A DNA stretch of 64,000 bases from Vagococcus_D sp963518325 (GCF_963518325.1 NZ_CAUQJB010000018.1:1-64000), one strand, 5' to 3'. Positions 1 through 9,292 are shown, numbered from the stretch's first letter. Notes: generated by a model not told the origin, from the sequence alone. Numbers and translations are program-made.

Positions 1-654
1 GTAGCAAGGCTTGGAGTGGTAATAAATTATTGTGAGGTATCAAAAAGTGTGACTTATAGATTGATGGTTGTCTGGTTAAGGGTGGCGCTGCATTATCATT
101 TAGAATGATTAAAATTGAATAAGGCATGTCGTAACAGCAATCTCTATGGTTACAGTAAAAGTCTATCAGGTGTCAGAACGTGATGCCTTTAGGAAAGCAG
201 GCCACTTAAAGAAGAGAGTTGTTAGACGTTAGCTTCAAAAGTTAAAATAATCATGATTTAAATCTTCAATATAAAAAACTAATTGAGGTATCAAAGTATG
301 TCACTGTTCAATTCGATTAAATGTTCATTTTTAAAAGTGAAAGAAGAGTTAAATAAACAGTATGATTATTTACGAGACTTTTGATAGAACTTTCTTTGAC
401 TCATCGTCTCATTATCTAAAATTGATCCCATTCTCCCAGTGAGAAATCATGGATAAGTGTTAATTACATAGACTTCTAAAAGTTAAGTACAGAGAACCAT
501 CTGATGAAATATTTATTTTATAAAAAGGGGTTTATTTATCCTTAAATCGTTGTATAATATACGCTTATATATTATAATTGAGAGTATGTTTGGTGAAATT
601 GTTTGTAATTATACACTTACATAATTTGCGACGATATGAGGGAGCAATTATAAA
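1..654. other. Intergenic region without a convincing gene
   Basis: No long open frame lies here on either strand. A 28-codon frame at 298-384 (+) follows a GAGGT motif, and the 12-base word TGAGGTATCAAA occurs twice, at 33-44 and 284-295, as if an older segment had been duplicated and had decayed. A TATAAT at 553-558 with an AT-rich -35 zone probably starts transcription of the autolysin gene. Nothing else recognisable is seen. Confidence 0.4.
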
Positions 655-2142
655 ATGAAAAATGTTAAAAAGGTCATTGTAACAATAGCCACCTGTGGTT
701 TACTGTCCAATGCACTATCGCCAGTAGTGCTAGCGACTCAGACAGGTATTGGGATTGAGGAGAACAGTAGTGTTATTAATCAAGAAGAAGTAGAAGAAAG
801 CTCTACTACGGAAGAGTCAACTCCAGAAGAGACAACAGAAACAACGATCGAAGAGAGTAGCACAGACTCTTCCAGCGTTGAAAGTAGTACCAGTAGCACA
901 ACAGCAACCAGTTCAACATCCACCACTTCTAGTTCGAGTGCGTCGACAGGAACCAGTTCTAGTCAGTCAACTACACCGAGTTCCACTCAGGTAAAACCAG
1001 CTGAGAGCGAAGAACAAGGGAAGCCAACTGAATCGGCGACTAATGGAGCTGGTGCAAGTGACTCAGCAGGTATCAGTTATAAGATTACCAAAACGTTTGA
1101 AGGTGAAGAGTTTATCAAGCTAATTGGTAAGGATGCTCAGCAAGTTGCCAAAAAGAATGATATCTATGCATCGGTTATGATTGCGCAGGCTGCGTTGGAA
1201 AGTGGCTACGGTAATAGCCTTTTGGCCAGCGCCCCCCATCATAATTTGTTTGGCATCAAAGGGTCTAATGGTGGCAAGTCGGTTAATATGGCTACTTTAG
1301 AAGAAAATGCCAGTGGTGCGATGTATCAAATTAGAAGTAATTTTCGATCCTATGACTCTTATAAAGACTCATTGGAGGATTATGCTAAGTTATTAAAGGG
1401 CGGTATTACTGGTAATGAGAAAATATATGCGGGAACATGGCGCGAAAATGCCAAAACCTACCGTGAAGCAACGCGCTCGTTAACAGGTGTTTATGCCACA
1501 GATTCGTCTTACCATAAGAAATTAAATGCGATCATTGTCGCTTATAAATTGACTCAATATGACAATGGTGGACGTGTGGAAGAAGTTAAGTACGCGGTTA
1601 AAAGTGGTGACACACTGGAATTAATTGCTAAAGCACACAGTACGACACTTGATGAAATAAAAAAATTAAATACCACCATCTCGGATGAAAATGTGATTCA
1701 CCCAGGTGAAGTATATGTCGTCAAAGCAGAAGTAAAAGAAAATGAAGTATTCGATGTGCCACTGGATACGTATGAAGTAACGAGTGGTTACGGAAAACGA
1801 ACCAATCCTTCCGATGGGGTTAATATTGCGGAGCATCGAGGGATTGACTTAGCTGCCAATACAGGTGAAGAGATAATGGCATCGGCTAAAGGTGAAGTGG
1901 TTGAGAGTGGGTTCAACGTTTCGGCTGGTAACTATGTCATTATCGAGCATGCCGATGGTTACTTTACCAGTTATTTCCATCAAAGTAAGCGACTGGTGGA
2001 AGTAGGTGCCAAAGTAGAGCAAGGGGATGTCATTGGGCTGGTTGGTTCGACAGGCGATTCGACAGGGCCACATCTTCATTTTGCCATCAGTGAAGCGAAG
2101 TGGTCAGATTACCTTGATCCAGAAGAATTAGTTTCCTTCTAA
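655..2142 (+). CDS. Secreted autolysin: glucosaminidase, LysM and M23 peptidase domains
   Basis: Predicted peptidoglycan hydrolase of 495 residues acting at the cell wall. An N-terminal signal peptide probably ends near VLA at residues 25-27. A Ser/Thr/Glu-rich wall-spanning linker covers about residues 38-130. A glucosaminidase domain of the FlgJ/LytG type follows (about 145-300, with the AALESGYG motif and likely catalytic Glu182). A LysM peptidoglycan-binding repeat lies at about 313-356. A C-terminal M23 endopeptidase domain carries the zinc signature HRGID (H394, D398) and HLH (H473-H475). Such a protein could cut both the glycan strand and the peptide cross-link. GAGGGAG lies just before the ATG, and a strong terminator follows. 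Domain calls are from motif recognition; bond specificity is inferred. Confidence 0.9.
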   Translation: MKNVKKVIVTIATCGLLSNALSPVVLATQTGIGIEENSSVINQEEVEESSTTEESTPEETTETTIEESSTDSSSVESSTSSTTATSSTSTTSSSSASTGTSSSQSTTPSSTQVKPAESEEQGKPTESATNGAGASDSAGISYKITKTFEGEEFIKLIGKDAQQVAKKNDIYASVMIAQAALESGYGNSLLASAPHHNLFGIKGSNGGKSVNMATLEENASGAMYQIRSNFRSYDSYKDSLEDYAKLLKGGITGNEKIYAGTWRENAKTYREATRSLTGVYATDSSYHKKLNAIIVAYKLTQYDNGGRVEEVKYAVKSGDTLELIAKAHSTTLDEIKKLNTTISDENVIHPGEVYVVKAEVKENEVFDVPLDTYEVTSGYGKRTNPSDGVNIAEHRGIDLAANTGEEIMASAKGEVVESGFNVSAGNYVIIEHADGYFTSYFHQSKRLVEVGAKVEQGDVIGLVGSTGDSTGPHLHFAISEAKWSDYLDPEELVSF

Positions 2143-2159
2143 TTTAAAGAGTTGTTTCA

Positions 2160-2199
2160 AAAACAGTTTTAGCAGACGTGCTAAGGCTGTTTTTTTTTT
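2160..2199 (+). terminator. Intrinsic terminator after the autolysin gene
   Basis: An imperfect stem (AACAG-TTTAGCA paired with TGCTAA-GCTGTT, loop GACG) is followed by a run of nine or more T. It closes the monocistronic autolysin transcript. Confidence 0.85.
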
Positions 2200-2357
2200 G
2201 CGTGAGGTTGAAACCTAAGGATTGTGTTAAAGTTCTTCTAATATTAGTTGTCGTAATAAGATGAGGGTTGCAATTTTAAGGAAAGATGATTATACTCATT
2301 TTTACAAGGCGTAATGATGTCGATTTAGAAAAAGCCGTCTTAAAGATGGGAGAGTTT

Positions 2358-3428
2358 ATGAGAGTTAAAATAACGAAAAATCAGCTAACGGTTATCCTGG
2401 GAATGGTGTGGCTTATCGCCAGTTTGCTGTTTACCCAATTCAATGGCCGATTCTATCAAGAGACCCTTCTTAAGGTTCTCTCTGTTGAAACAACGGACAG
2501 GAGTGACCCTTCAGAGGAAGGTCGTCAAGAAATAACTGGGCGCATCCAAAATGGGTCCCACAAAGGAGAGATCATAACCTTTGAGGCGCCGACAAGTTAT
2601 TCCCAAGCGGTGGCGCCGACGTATCAAAAAGGCAGTCAATTGTTTATTGATAGGTCAGGGGGAACCGTAAATGTTCAATCGGTTAAACGAGATCGGTATG
2701 TTCTGCTTCTACTCGGTCTGTTTATTCTGCTGATTTGGTGGGTTGGAAAAAGACAAGGGATTTATTCGTTAATGAGTGTGGGGCTAAACATCAGCATATT
2801 GCTTATGGCTGTGGCAACTTATGTCAAATGGCCACAAATTCCTCTCATTGCCATCATGTTTGTGACGGGTAGTTTAACAACAACCTTATCACTGGTTCTC
2901 AGCACTGGCTGGAGTAAAAAAACAGTGGCGACCGTCATGGCTACTTTAGGGGCTTCAACGATTGCTTGGTTAGTTGGTTGGCTCGTTCTGACGGTGTTTC
3001 ACGACAAAGGCCTGCGGTATGAAGAGATGCAGTTTTTAACCCGGCCGTATCGGCAAATCTTTATTGCCAGCTTGTTTTTAGGGACTCTTGGGGCGGCTAT
3101 GGATATCGCCATAACGGTGGTGTCAACCATTATGGAATTGCTTGAGAAAAATCCAGCTATTAGTACAAAACAGTTGATTGCAGCTGGCCAAAATGTTGGC
3201 AAAAATGTCATGGGATCTATGGCTAGCGTCTTATTATTTGCCTACTTGAGTGGCGGGATTCCCACGATTATTCTCTATCTGAAAAATGGCTGGGACTTTG
3301 GGCCAACGATTGAAATGACGTTGTCTCTTGAAGTTGCTCGAGCGTTAGTTGGTGGCATCGGCATCGTCTTAACGATCCCTTTAAGTGTCTTGGTAGTCGC
3401 GCTAATGTCCCGAAAGCGAGGTGTTTAA
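2358..3428 (+). CDS. YibE/F-like multipass membrane protein, first of a pair
   Basis: Member of the YibE/F family of integral membrane proteins, whose function is not established. It has one N-terminal hydrophobic segment, an extracytoplasmic region of about 90 residues (family OB-fold-like section), then several membrane helices. The frame is open from 2286, but the ATG at 2358 (MRVKITKNQ) is chosen because basic residues then directly precede the first helix and GGAGAG lies just upstream; 2346 is another option. The stop overlaps the next gene by 8 bases, so the two are translationally coupled and probably form a complex. Conserved internal motifs such as GAAMDIA and NVGKN match the family. 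Confidence 0.75.
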   Translation: MRVKITKNQLTVILGMVWLIASLLFTQFNGRFYQETLLKVLSVETTDRSDPSEEGRQEITGRIQNGSHKGEIITFEAPTSYSQAVAPTYQKGSQLFIDRSGGTVNVQSVKRDRYVLLLLGLFILLIWWVGKRQGIYSLMSVGLNISILLMAVATYVKWPQIPLIAIMFVTGSLTTTLSLVLSTGWSKKTVATVMATLGASTIAWLVGWLVLTVFHDKGLRYEEMQFLTRPYRQIFIASLFLGTLGAAMDIAITVVSTIMELLEKNPAISTKQLIAAGQNVGKNVMGSMASVLLFAYLSGGIPTIILYLKNGWDFGPTIEMTLSLEVARALVGGIGIVLTIPLSVLVVALMSRKRGV

Positions 3429-4179
3429 GGTGAATGTTCTCTTTGTTTTAGCGGCTTTATTATTGGGGTTAATGCTTGCTGTTGGGGGTGAAACAGGTTT
3501 ATTTTCCTTCTTAGGGATGTTCTTAAATGTGATTGTTTTTTTAGGGATGTGTTATTTTCTCTATCAGCATGCCAATGTTTATCTGACCGCCTTTATCAGT
3601 TGTGTCTTAATTGCCTGTATTAATTTTTTCTTTGTCAACGGCTGGAATCAACGAACTCAAAGTGCATTTATCGGCACGTTAATTGTGATGGTCGTGGTCT
3701 GTTTAATCGTCCCTTACATTGTTAATAAAGCTTATATTCAAGGGTTTGCTGCTGAGGAAACGGAAGAGCTAGGGCATTTTACAATGTTGATCGATGTTAA
3801 TTTTAGCCAGTTATCTTTAGCTGTAATCTTAGTAGGCATGATGGGGGCCGTGACGGATTCAGCCTTAGCGGTGGCTTCTGCTATGACAGAGGTTAAGGAA
3901 CATCATCCGACTATCTCTCAAAATGAGCTGTTGAGTTCAGGGTTACGGATGGGAAGAGATATCTTAGGGACCACGATCAACACCTTGTTTTTTGCCTTTT
4001 TTGGCAGTCAGCTGGCCTTGATTATCTGGTTTAAAGACTTGCATTATAGCTTTGGGCAATTACTTAATTCCCAGTTGTTAGTAGCAGAGTTGTTAACGAT
4101 GTTATTGACAGGGATGTTTGCTGTGCTGATCTTACCTTTTACAGCTTGGATTTGCGCTAAACGTTACACGATCGATTAA
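3421..4179 (+). CDS. YibE/F-like multipass membrane protein, second of a pair
   Basis: A second, shorter YibE/F family protein of about 252 residues without the extracytoplasmic N-terminal part of its partner. Most of it is hydrophobic, with some seven predicted membrane segments. The segment GAVTDSALAVASAM parallels GAAMDIAITVVSTIM of the upstream gene, showing that the two are paralogues. The GTG start at 3421 overlaps the upstream stop; a second GTG at 3430 is possible. Such pairs are common in Lactobacillales. The molecular role is unknown, and transport is only a guess from topology. Confidence 0.75.
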   Translation: MFKVNVLFVLAALLLGLMLAVGGETGLFSFLGMFLNVIVFLGMCYFLYQHANVYLTAFISCVLIACINFFFVNGWNQRTQSAFIGTLIVMVVVCLIVPYIVNKAYIQGFAAEETEELGHFTMLIDVNFSQLSLAVILVGMMGAVTDSALAVASAMTEVKEHHPTISQNELLSSGLRMGRDILGTTINTLFFAFFGSQLALIIWFKDLHYSFGQLLNSQLLVAELLTMLLTGMFAVLILPFTAWICAKRYTID

Positions 4180-4217
4180 TAAGTCGCGTTAGAAACCTTA
4201 AAAGGCCCTCCACCGGG

Positions 4218-5723
4218 TTAATCCTGATGGAGGACAGTCTTGTTGGAGAGGGCTAGAGAAGAGTCTCTAAGCTCATAAGAGCGCAGAGCCGTTTCAATTC
4301 GTTCAAAGTCGCCGCAAGTAGGATAACCGTTAATCCAAATACTGGTTTTGGGTGGGGCGAAAAAAAATGAGGCGTCGCTAATTAACATGTCAAAATCGGC
4401 CGCTTCAAGGACCTGTTGATTAAAGGTCACGCCCTGGTAAATAGTGGTTTCGATTCGGCTGCCATAACGTCTTTGTAATTGGGTATTAATCAGCTGGGCA
4501 TGTCCTTGATTTCGCGAACTAAGAATTAGGATACGAACAGAGACTTGACCAATCGTCATTAATTCTTTCCAGCAAGTGAAGAGGCTGTAAAGCAAATCAT
4601 TTATTAACCCAGGTGAGAATTTGGGCACTAGCTCTTTTAAAAATGAATGCAACGCTCGTTGAGTCTCTGCAAATAAGTTTGGATGATTTTCAGCTACGGC
4701 CATAACAAAGGCCTTTTTTGCGTTGTAGAGAATGTAGCTTGGCCCAGAAGCGAATCGGGTTGTTAAGTGCAGAACCGTCAATAAGCGAGTGCTGATTTCT
4801 TCACAATTGGCAGGGCAGTCCAGATCAAGACTTTTTGCTAATTGTTGAACAAAAGAAGTGAGTTTAGGGAATAATTGATGGTCGTCTAGTAATTGCTGAT
4901 CAATCATAAACAGACCAAAAACATCCAACATCATCTCAGCTGACAGATCTCGATTCGGCTGATCTGCAAGTGATGCCGATAAAACAGGTAAACAGTGAGC
5001 AAGCAGCTGTTGCTGAACGATAGGGTCATGGTAGTTAAGGTGCCCGAGCTGATGACGGGTAAGCTGAACAGCGGAGCGGATTTTAATTTGCTGAAAAGAG
5101 GCGACATCCAATTGGTCTAGATGGGGCTGGAAAAGGATATGAATCAGTCCCTCAAAAGTTGATTCATTAAAAGTGAATGGCCATTCATTGAATGTGTACG
5201 ATTCAAGAAAGTAATTGCTATAAAAATAGCGAATTTGTCCTTCATTTCCAGTCATTCGGCAGGGATTGGGTTTTAATTCAATGGCAAAATAAGTCAGTGC
5301 TTGGTTGATTTTAGTGATTAGGCGGTAAACGGTGGGAACACTGAAAAATAATTTATCAGCTAATTGAGTCACCGTTAAGGTTTCATCGAAAAAAACGAGT
5401 TCCAACAGTTGAAAAGCTGGGGTGGTTTTAAGGACAAATTGATAAAAGAAATCTAAACCAAGTCCCGTCGGAAAAGCAAAATGAATACCGTAATGAGACG
5501 TTAGGATTTCCAAGGGAACATCCTTTAAATGAGTTTGGTATTTCGGCAATTCTTTGTAGCTTTGGAAGAGGCTGTTGTACATGGTGATATCTTTTAACAG
5601 CACACTTTCCGAACAGTTTAGTTTTTTCGTAAGGCTTTTTGTCGTTTGCCAACCAGGCTTAGCGTAAAGCAGTTCAATCATCTTGAGGCGGCGGCGAGTG
5701 TCGTTATCAAGTAAGCGTTCCAT
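4218..5723 (-). CDS. Mga-family helix-turn-helix transcriptional regulator
   Basis: A 501-residue protein with the Mga/PRD-type regulator layout. An N-terminal HTH lies at about residues 25-60 (SLTKKLNCSESVLLKDI), and a second HTH_Mga domain at about 95-145 (LTVTQLADKLFFSVPTVYRLI). A long PRD-like helical middle and an EIIB-like C-terminal part (RILILSSRNQGHAQLI) follow. Family members (Mga, AtxA) are activators that sense sugar phosphotransferase status through PRD phosphorylation. No clear target gene sits next to it; it is divergent from the DUF3892-like gene and convergent with the YibE/F pair. The stop codon lies inside a CCTCCA/TGGAGG hairpin at 4206-4236 that may act as its terminator. 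Confidence 0.8.
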   Translation of the reverse strand: MERLLDNDTRRRLKMIELLYAKPGWQTTKSLTKKLNCSESVLLKDITMYNSLFQSYKELPKYQTHLKDVPLEILTSHYGIHFAFPTGLGLDFFYQFVLKTTPAFQLLELVFFDETLTVTQLADKLFFSVPTVYRLITKINQALTYFAIELKPNPCRMTGNEGQIRYFYSNYFLESYTFNEWPFTFNESTFEGLIHILFQPHLDQLDVASFQQIKIRSAVQLTRHQLGHLNYHDPIVQQQLLAHCLPVLSASLADQPNRDLSAEMMLDVFGLFMIDQQLLDDHQLFPKLTSFVQQLAKSLDLDCPANCEEISTRLLTVLHLTTRFASGPSYILYNAKKAFVMAVAENHPNLFAETQRALHSFLKELVPKFSPGLINDLLYSLFTCWKELMTIGQVSVRILILSSRNQGHAQLINTQLQRRYGSRIETTIYQGVTFNQQVLEAADFDMLISDASFFFAPPKTSIWINGYPTCGDFERIETALRSYELRDSSLALSNKTVLHQD

Positions 5724-5838
5724 CTAACCAATCCTTTTCAATAATTAGTTATTTAATAATTACTTCTATCATAAATCGAAAGAGGGGCAAAAGCAATCAA
5801 TCGATGTAACAACTATCTTTAAAGGGATGTTAAGCGAA

Positions 5839-5880
5839 TTTTATCAAAAAAACTAGGATAACCTAGTTTTTTTGATAAAA
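5839..5880. repeat. Perfect 19-bp inverted repeat between divergent genes
   Basis: Left arm 5839-5857 (TTTTATCAAAAAAACTAGG), loop ATAA, right arm 5862-5880, with every position paired. The core ACTAGG/CCTAGT flanked by A7 and T7 looks like a bidirectional intrinsic terminator, yet both neighbouring genes point away from it. It may instead be an operator or end an unannotated transcript. Confidence 0.8.
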
Positions 5881-5944
5881 CAAGTTGATTTATATGTGTT
5901 ATATTATTTTTCAACAAAAGGATTTGAGAAAGTTGGTAAATGAG

Positions 5945-6214
5945 ATGTATGAAAGAATTACGGCCATTCGGGTAAGACGTTCAAAAAAGCCTATTGTCGA
6001 TGACATTTTTGAAATTAGGCTAGCAAGTGAAGAGGTTCAATCCACTAACTACGTCATTCAGGCGCTGGAATTAGGTGTGGTTTATTATTTTTATAATCAA
6101 GGGGGAACGGTCATTAAAGTGATTGCCCGTCATCCTATCTATAAGAGTCCCTATATCTGTTCAGAAGAAAATGATGGTGTTTTAGATGAGCTATTAGTTT
6201 TGCCACGCTTTTAA
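5945..6214 (+). CDS. DUF3892-like small protein
   Basis: Short protein of 89 residues beginning MYERITAIRVRR and ending LLVLPRF. This start and end resemble the DUF3892 family, whose function is unknown. The frame is open from a TTG at 5885, but the ATG at 5945 gives the family-like N-terminus; a TTG at 5933 with AAAAGGA upstream is an alternative. No signal peptide or membrane segment is seen. The large inverted repeat at 5839-5880 lies directly upstream. Family assignment is tentative. Confidence 0.5.
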   Translation: MYERITAIRVRRSKKPIVDDIFEIRLASEEVQSTNYVIQALELGVVYYFYNQGGTVIKVIARHPIYKSPYICSEENDGVLDELLVLPRF

Positions 6215-6243
6215 ATAAGCTGTTCGTAAACAGTGGGTTGCTG

Positions 6244-7155
6244 TTACAACTTGATTTGCTGATAAAAGTAAGCACTGACCAGCTCTAAATGATGCATCAA
6301 GGACAATTTTTTGATGACGCCCAAACCAGGAAATTTTTTCTGTTGGTGATACTGCAATAATTCTGAAAGTCCGTAGGTCAGTATCAGCTGATCTTGATAT
6401 TTCTGGTACCAACGAGCTAGCTTCGTGGCAGCTTCTAAAAATTTTCCACCGGGGTTAGTGTAATCCTCGTTGGAGTCTGACGTAAAGTGTTTAATTCGTA
6501 AATTTTGATAAGCATCAACGTACATAATATGAAGGGAAACAGCCTTGGCCGGGAACCCTTTTTCGTAATAAACAGCGCCGTTGATGCTGTAGTCAGCAAA
6601 GCCTTTGAAGCCGTCTTCCAAATAAAAAAGATGGTCATCTGAAAAAAACTCATCATCGGCGTATAAATAGTCCTCGACATGTTTTAAGGTGGTAAAGGGA
6701 TCCTGGAGTCTGACGGCGTTGGAGATTGGCTGCAGGCGAGGATCCTCAATCACAATCTGAGTGGTCTCATATTGTGAGGCTAAGGTCTCAATTTGCTTAA
6801 AGTCGGTCCCTTCATAACGATTGGTAATTAACAGGTTGTGTTTGCCCGTAATCAAGGAACCTGTAAACTGTTCATTGGTAATAAAAGCAGGCAAGATAGG
6901 TGGGGTTAGTTTCAATTCCTCAATGCTGTGTAGCTTGTCTTGGCTTCGATCAAACTCGCCCACTTCGGGATTGTGAATAATGGCCAAGGGCTGATCATGT
7001 TTAACGAAACTAGCGATTGTCCGTTTTAGGGCTGCTGAATCTTTAATCGGCTCGATTAAGGGAATCACTGATGGGTGCAACAGCTGTCTTTCTGTCAGTT
7101 CTTTCAGCCCTAACAGGTCGAATTGTTTACTTCTGATATAAGGGAAATACAACAC
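6244..7155 (-). CDS. T4 beta-protein-like / sce7725 family protein
   Basis: A 303-residue soluble protein recognised as resembling the sce7725 / Beta_protein family: start MLYFPYIRSKQFDL, the segment VIPLIEPIKD, then GFKGFADYSINGAVYYEKG and GKFLEAATKLARWYQK near the C-terminus. The family is named after a T4 phage protein and has no established biochemical activity. The gene lies 7 bases downstream of a nuclease-like gene on the same strand, so the two form an operon. In other genomes such proteins often accompany a small PD-(D/E)XK protein, which matches this layout. A role in DNA processing or defence is only inferred from the partner. Confidence 0.65.
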   Translation of the reverse strand: MLYFPYIRSKQFDLLGLKELTERQLLHPSVIPLIEPIKDSAALKRTIASFVKHDQPLAIIHNPEVGEFDRSQDKLHSIEELKLTPPILPAFITNEQFTGSLITGKHNLLITNRYEGTDFKQIETLASQYETTQIVIEDPRLQPISNAVRLQDPFTTLKHVEDYLYADDEFFSDDHLFYLEDGFKGFADYSINGAVYYEKGFPAKAVSLHIMYVDAYQNLRIKHFTSDSNEDYTNPGGKFLEAATKLARWYQKYQDQLILTYGLSELLQYHQQKKFPGLGVIKKLSLMHHLELVSAYFYQQIKL

Positions 7156-7162
7156 GTCACTC

Positions 7163-7852
7163 CTATTCTAGGGCCTCTGTCCGTCGACGGCGGGCTTTTT
7201 TGTGGTGAAGTTCTTTTTCTACTTTTAAGAGAGAAAGTTCTGTTCGTAAATCAGCTATGGTTTGATTTTCTAAGTCTGCTAAAAACTTTTGATAGAAGCG
7301 ACTGTCAGTGGCCGTTAGACTACTAATTTCCCTTTTCTTTAACTCTTGAAAGAGTTGTTCGGAAGGATACAATGACAAACCTTTTGCCACCATTTTAGCT
7401 TTCCGGACTTCTCTGGCTTGAGAAGCCATAAAGCGTTGTGTTAAGCGTCCGTGATCGACTTCCAATTCCTGTCTACGGGCATTTTTAACGATGGTTAACA
7501 TCCCTGGGCTCAATAAATCTTGAGTGAAACTACCATCATAAGGCCGATAAACCATCACACCTATTCGATCAGGAATTTCTTCTTTCACGGCGTCGTAAAG
7601 AGCCAGGGGAAGTAGAAAATAATTATAATGACCGATAAAGGACAGTTTGGCTTTTGATCTGAAATCAGCTTTGGTCGCTTTGATTTCGTAACAACGCCAT
7701 TCCAGTTCACCGGTTGTTAAAAAGCGACAGCTTAAGGTATCAACAATCCCTTGATCGTCAGGCATGGTGACTTCTTCGACGACGACGTCCCCTTGCTCCA
7801 AACAATAATAATATAAGGCTTCTTCCATATCGGTAGTCAGCTGAGTTTTCAT
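7163..7852 (-). CDS. PD-(D/E)XK (MmcB-like) nuclease-fold protein
   Basis: A 229-residue protein with a likely restriction-endonuclease-like core. Asp38 (GIVD) is followed 18 residues later by Glu56-Ile-Lys58 (YEIKATKADF), the D...ExK arrangement of the PD-(D/E)XK superfamily. The stretch after it (SKAKLSFIGHYNYFLLP) resembles MmcB-type repair proteins and phage-encoded relatives. The C-terminal third is basic and helical (EKELHHKKARRRR) and could bind nucleic acid. It is first in a two-gene unit with the beta-protein-like gene. Nuclease activity is predicted from the motif only. Confidence 0.65.
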   Translation of the reverse strand: MKTQLTTDMEEALYYYCLEQGDVVVEEVTMPDDQGIVDTLSCRFLTTGELEWRCYEIKATKADFRSKAKLSFIGHYNYFLLPLALYDAVKEEIPDRIGVMVYRPYDGSFTQDLLSPGMLTIVKNARRQELEVDHGRLTQRFMASQAREVRKAKMVAKGLSLYPSEQLFQELKKREISSLTATDSRFYQKFLADLENQTIADLRTELSLLKVEKELHHKKARRRRTEALE

Positions 7853-8064
7853 CTATTCACCTCGATTTCGATACCTTTATTATAGAACATATATTCGTAT
7901 CTGTGAAGAGGTCTTTTATAGTTCTAGCTAAGAGGTTATTTCTTTACATAACGCATGGTATTTATATACAATGAAGGTGTCAAAAAATAAAATGTCGTTG
8001 TTTAAGAGTTTGCTATTTTTTTGATGGTTGGACAATCAAATTGAAAAAGAAAGAGGTCAATACC

Positions 8065-8514
8065 ATGGCAATAATTGCTTATTTAAATTTTGCTGGCAAT
8101 ACCGCAGAAGTCATTGATTTTTACGAAGAAGCTCTTGATGCAACAGAGATTAAAAAATTCACGTTTAAAGATTTTCCGCAAGACCCTCATTATCCGATTC
8201 CAGCAGAAGAACTGGAGCTGATCATGAATGCCTCCATGAAATTTGCAGGAGGGATTATCATGTTATCTGATGTTCTGCCTTCTATGAAAGAGATGGCAGA
8301 TAGCTTTATTGCGGGGAATAATGTTACCCTAAGTGTCGTTTTAAAAGAGAAAGCTGACATTAAAAAGTATTTCGATAAATTATCAGTGGGTGGAACGGTG
8401 ACGATGCCGTTGTCACAAACGCCTTGGTCAGAAAGTTATGGCATGTTAGTTGATAAATTTGGGATTGGATGGCAGTTTAACTGCACATCTGATGAGTACT
8501 ATTATACTAATTAA
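8065..8514 (+). CDS. VOC family protein (PhnB/YjdN-like)
   Basis: Glyoxalase/VOC-fold protein of 149 residues similar to PhnB/YjdN proteins (AYLNFAGNTAEVIDFYEEALD near the start, then GMLVDKFGIGWQFN at the end). Members are metal-binding or degenerate homologues of unknown substrate. The frame is open from a TTG at 8041, but AAGAGGT at 8051-8057 sits 7 bases before the ATG at 8065, which is therefore taken as the start. The gene stands alone, with a terminator at 8531-8558. Confidence 0.8.
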   Translation: MAIIAYLNFAGNTAEVIDFYEEALDATEIKKFTFKDFPQDPHYPIPAEELELIMNASMKFAGGIIMLSDVLPSMKEMADSFIAGNNVTLSVVLKEKADIKKYFDKLSVGGTVTMPLSQTPWSESYGMLVDKFGIGWQFNCTSDEYYYTN

Positions 8515-8530
8515 GTTGTCTCTGTCATTG

Positions 8531-8558
8531 AAGCTAGTAACCCAGTTACTAGCTTTTT
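8531..8558 (+). terminator. Intrinsic terminator after the VOC gene
   Basis: Perfect 11-bp stem (AAGCTAGTAAC with GTTACTAGCTT, 3-base loop) followed by a T run. Confidence 0.85.
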
Positions 8559-8591
8559 ATCGTTCGTAAAAAGGAAAAGGTTGGTGATAAC

Positions 8592-9254
8592 ATGAAGGAT
8601 TTTGACAAAGATGAGTATGCAACAGCCTATGTAGCCGATATGGAAACCAAAATACCTGGCTATCAACTTATCTTTGAGTTGATTTTTTCAGGGGTTCTTC
8701 CTGTGGAACTGGCAAATCGAAAACCGACTCACATTCTCTCAATTGGAGGTGGTGAAATTGAACTAGGACGATTAGCTCACTCCTTTCCTTTGGCAGAGAT
8801 AACCGTGATAGATCCGAGCTCTAAAATGTTGGATTTAACCAAAGAAAGATTTGAGGCGACTAGTCGACTAGCTAACCATCAGTTTATTAATCTTCCTTTT
8901 GAAGAGTATCCACTGACTAAAGAAGCGGAGCTTAGTTTGTGCTTATTAGTGCTTCATTTTATCGAAGATAAGCAAGCTTTTTTGGGCAAACTATATCAGT
9001 CGCTCACAGCAGATGGAATTGCTATCATCAGTGTGTTCACGCCTTATCACCTAGATTGGTGGCAGTCATTTGCTCTTAGTCAGGGTGCCAATCAAGCAGA
9101 AGTGAGGCAAATGGCGACCAATCCGGCTAAACTAATGGCTAAGGCTCAGAGTGAGTCTATCGAAACAGTGGCTAAAGCCGCTGGTTTTTTTGAAGTGGAA
9201 AAAATCGCTCATATTTTGCCTGTTGAAGTATGGTTACTGAAAAAAAGGCAGTGA
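8592..9254 (+). CDS. Class I SAM-dependent methyltransferase
   Basis: Small-molecule-type methyltransferase of 220 residues. Motif I appears as ILSIGGGEIELGRL (about residues 49-62), followed by the acidic ribose contact in ITVIDPSS and a post-motif LSLCLLVLHFIED. The fold and motifs are those of Methyltransf_11/12 proteins. The substrate cannot be read from sequence. GGTTGGTGA precedes the ATG, and the gene is monocistronic, ending at a bidirectional terminator shared with the convergent methyltransferase gene. Confidence 0.75.
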   Translation: MKDFDKDEYATAYVADMETKIPGYQLIFELIFSGVLPVELANRKPTHILSIGGGEIELGRLAHSFPLAEITVIDPSSKMLDLTKERFEATSRLANHQFINLPFEEYPLTKEAELSLCLLVLHFIEDKQAFLGKLYQSLTADGIAIISVFTPYHLDWWQSFALSQGANQAEVRQMATNPAKLMAKAQSESIETVAKAAGFFEVEKIAHILPVEVWLLKKRQ

Positions 9255-9292
9255 AATAAGACTAAGGCTCGCCATCAAGCCCTAGTCTTATT
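9254..9292. terminator. Bidirectional terminator between convergent methyltransferase genes
   Basis: Stem AATAAGACTA-GGCT paired with AGCC-TAGTCTTATT (one internal mismatch), A-rich on the left and T-rich on the right, serving both convergent genes. Confidence 0.75.

Noticed and set aside
298..384. A 28-codon frame with GAGGT upstream
   Set aside because: No recognisable peptide features, no terminator, and the surrounding sequence looks decayed.
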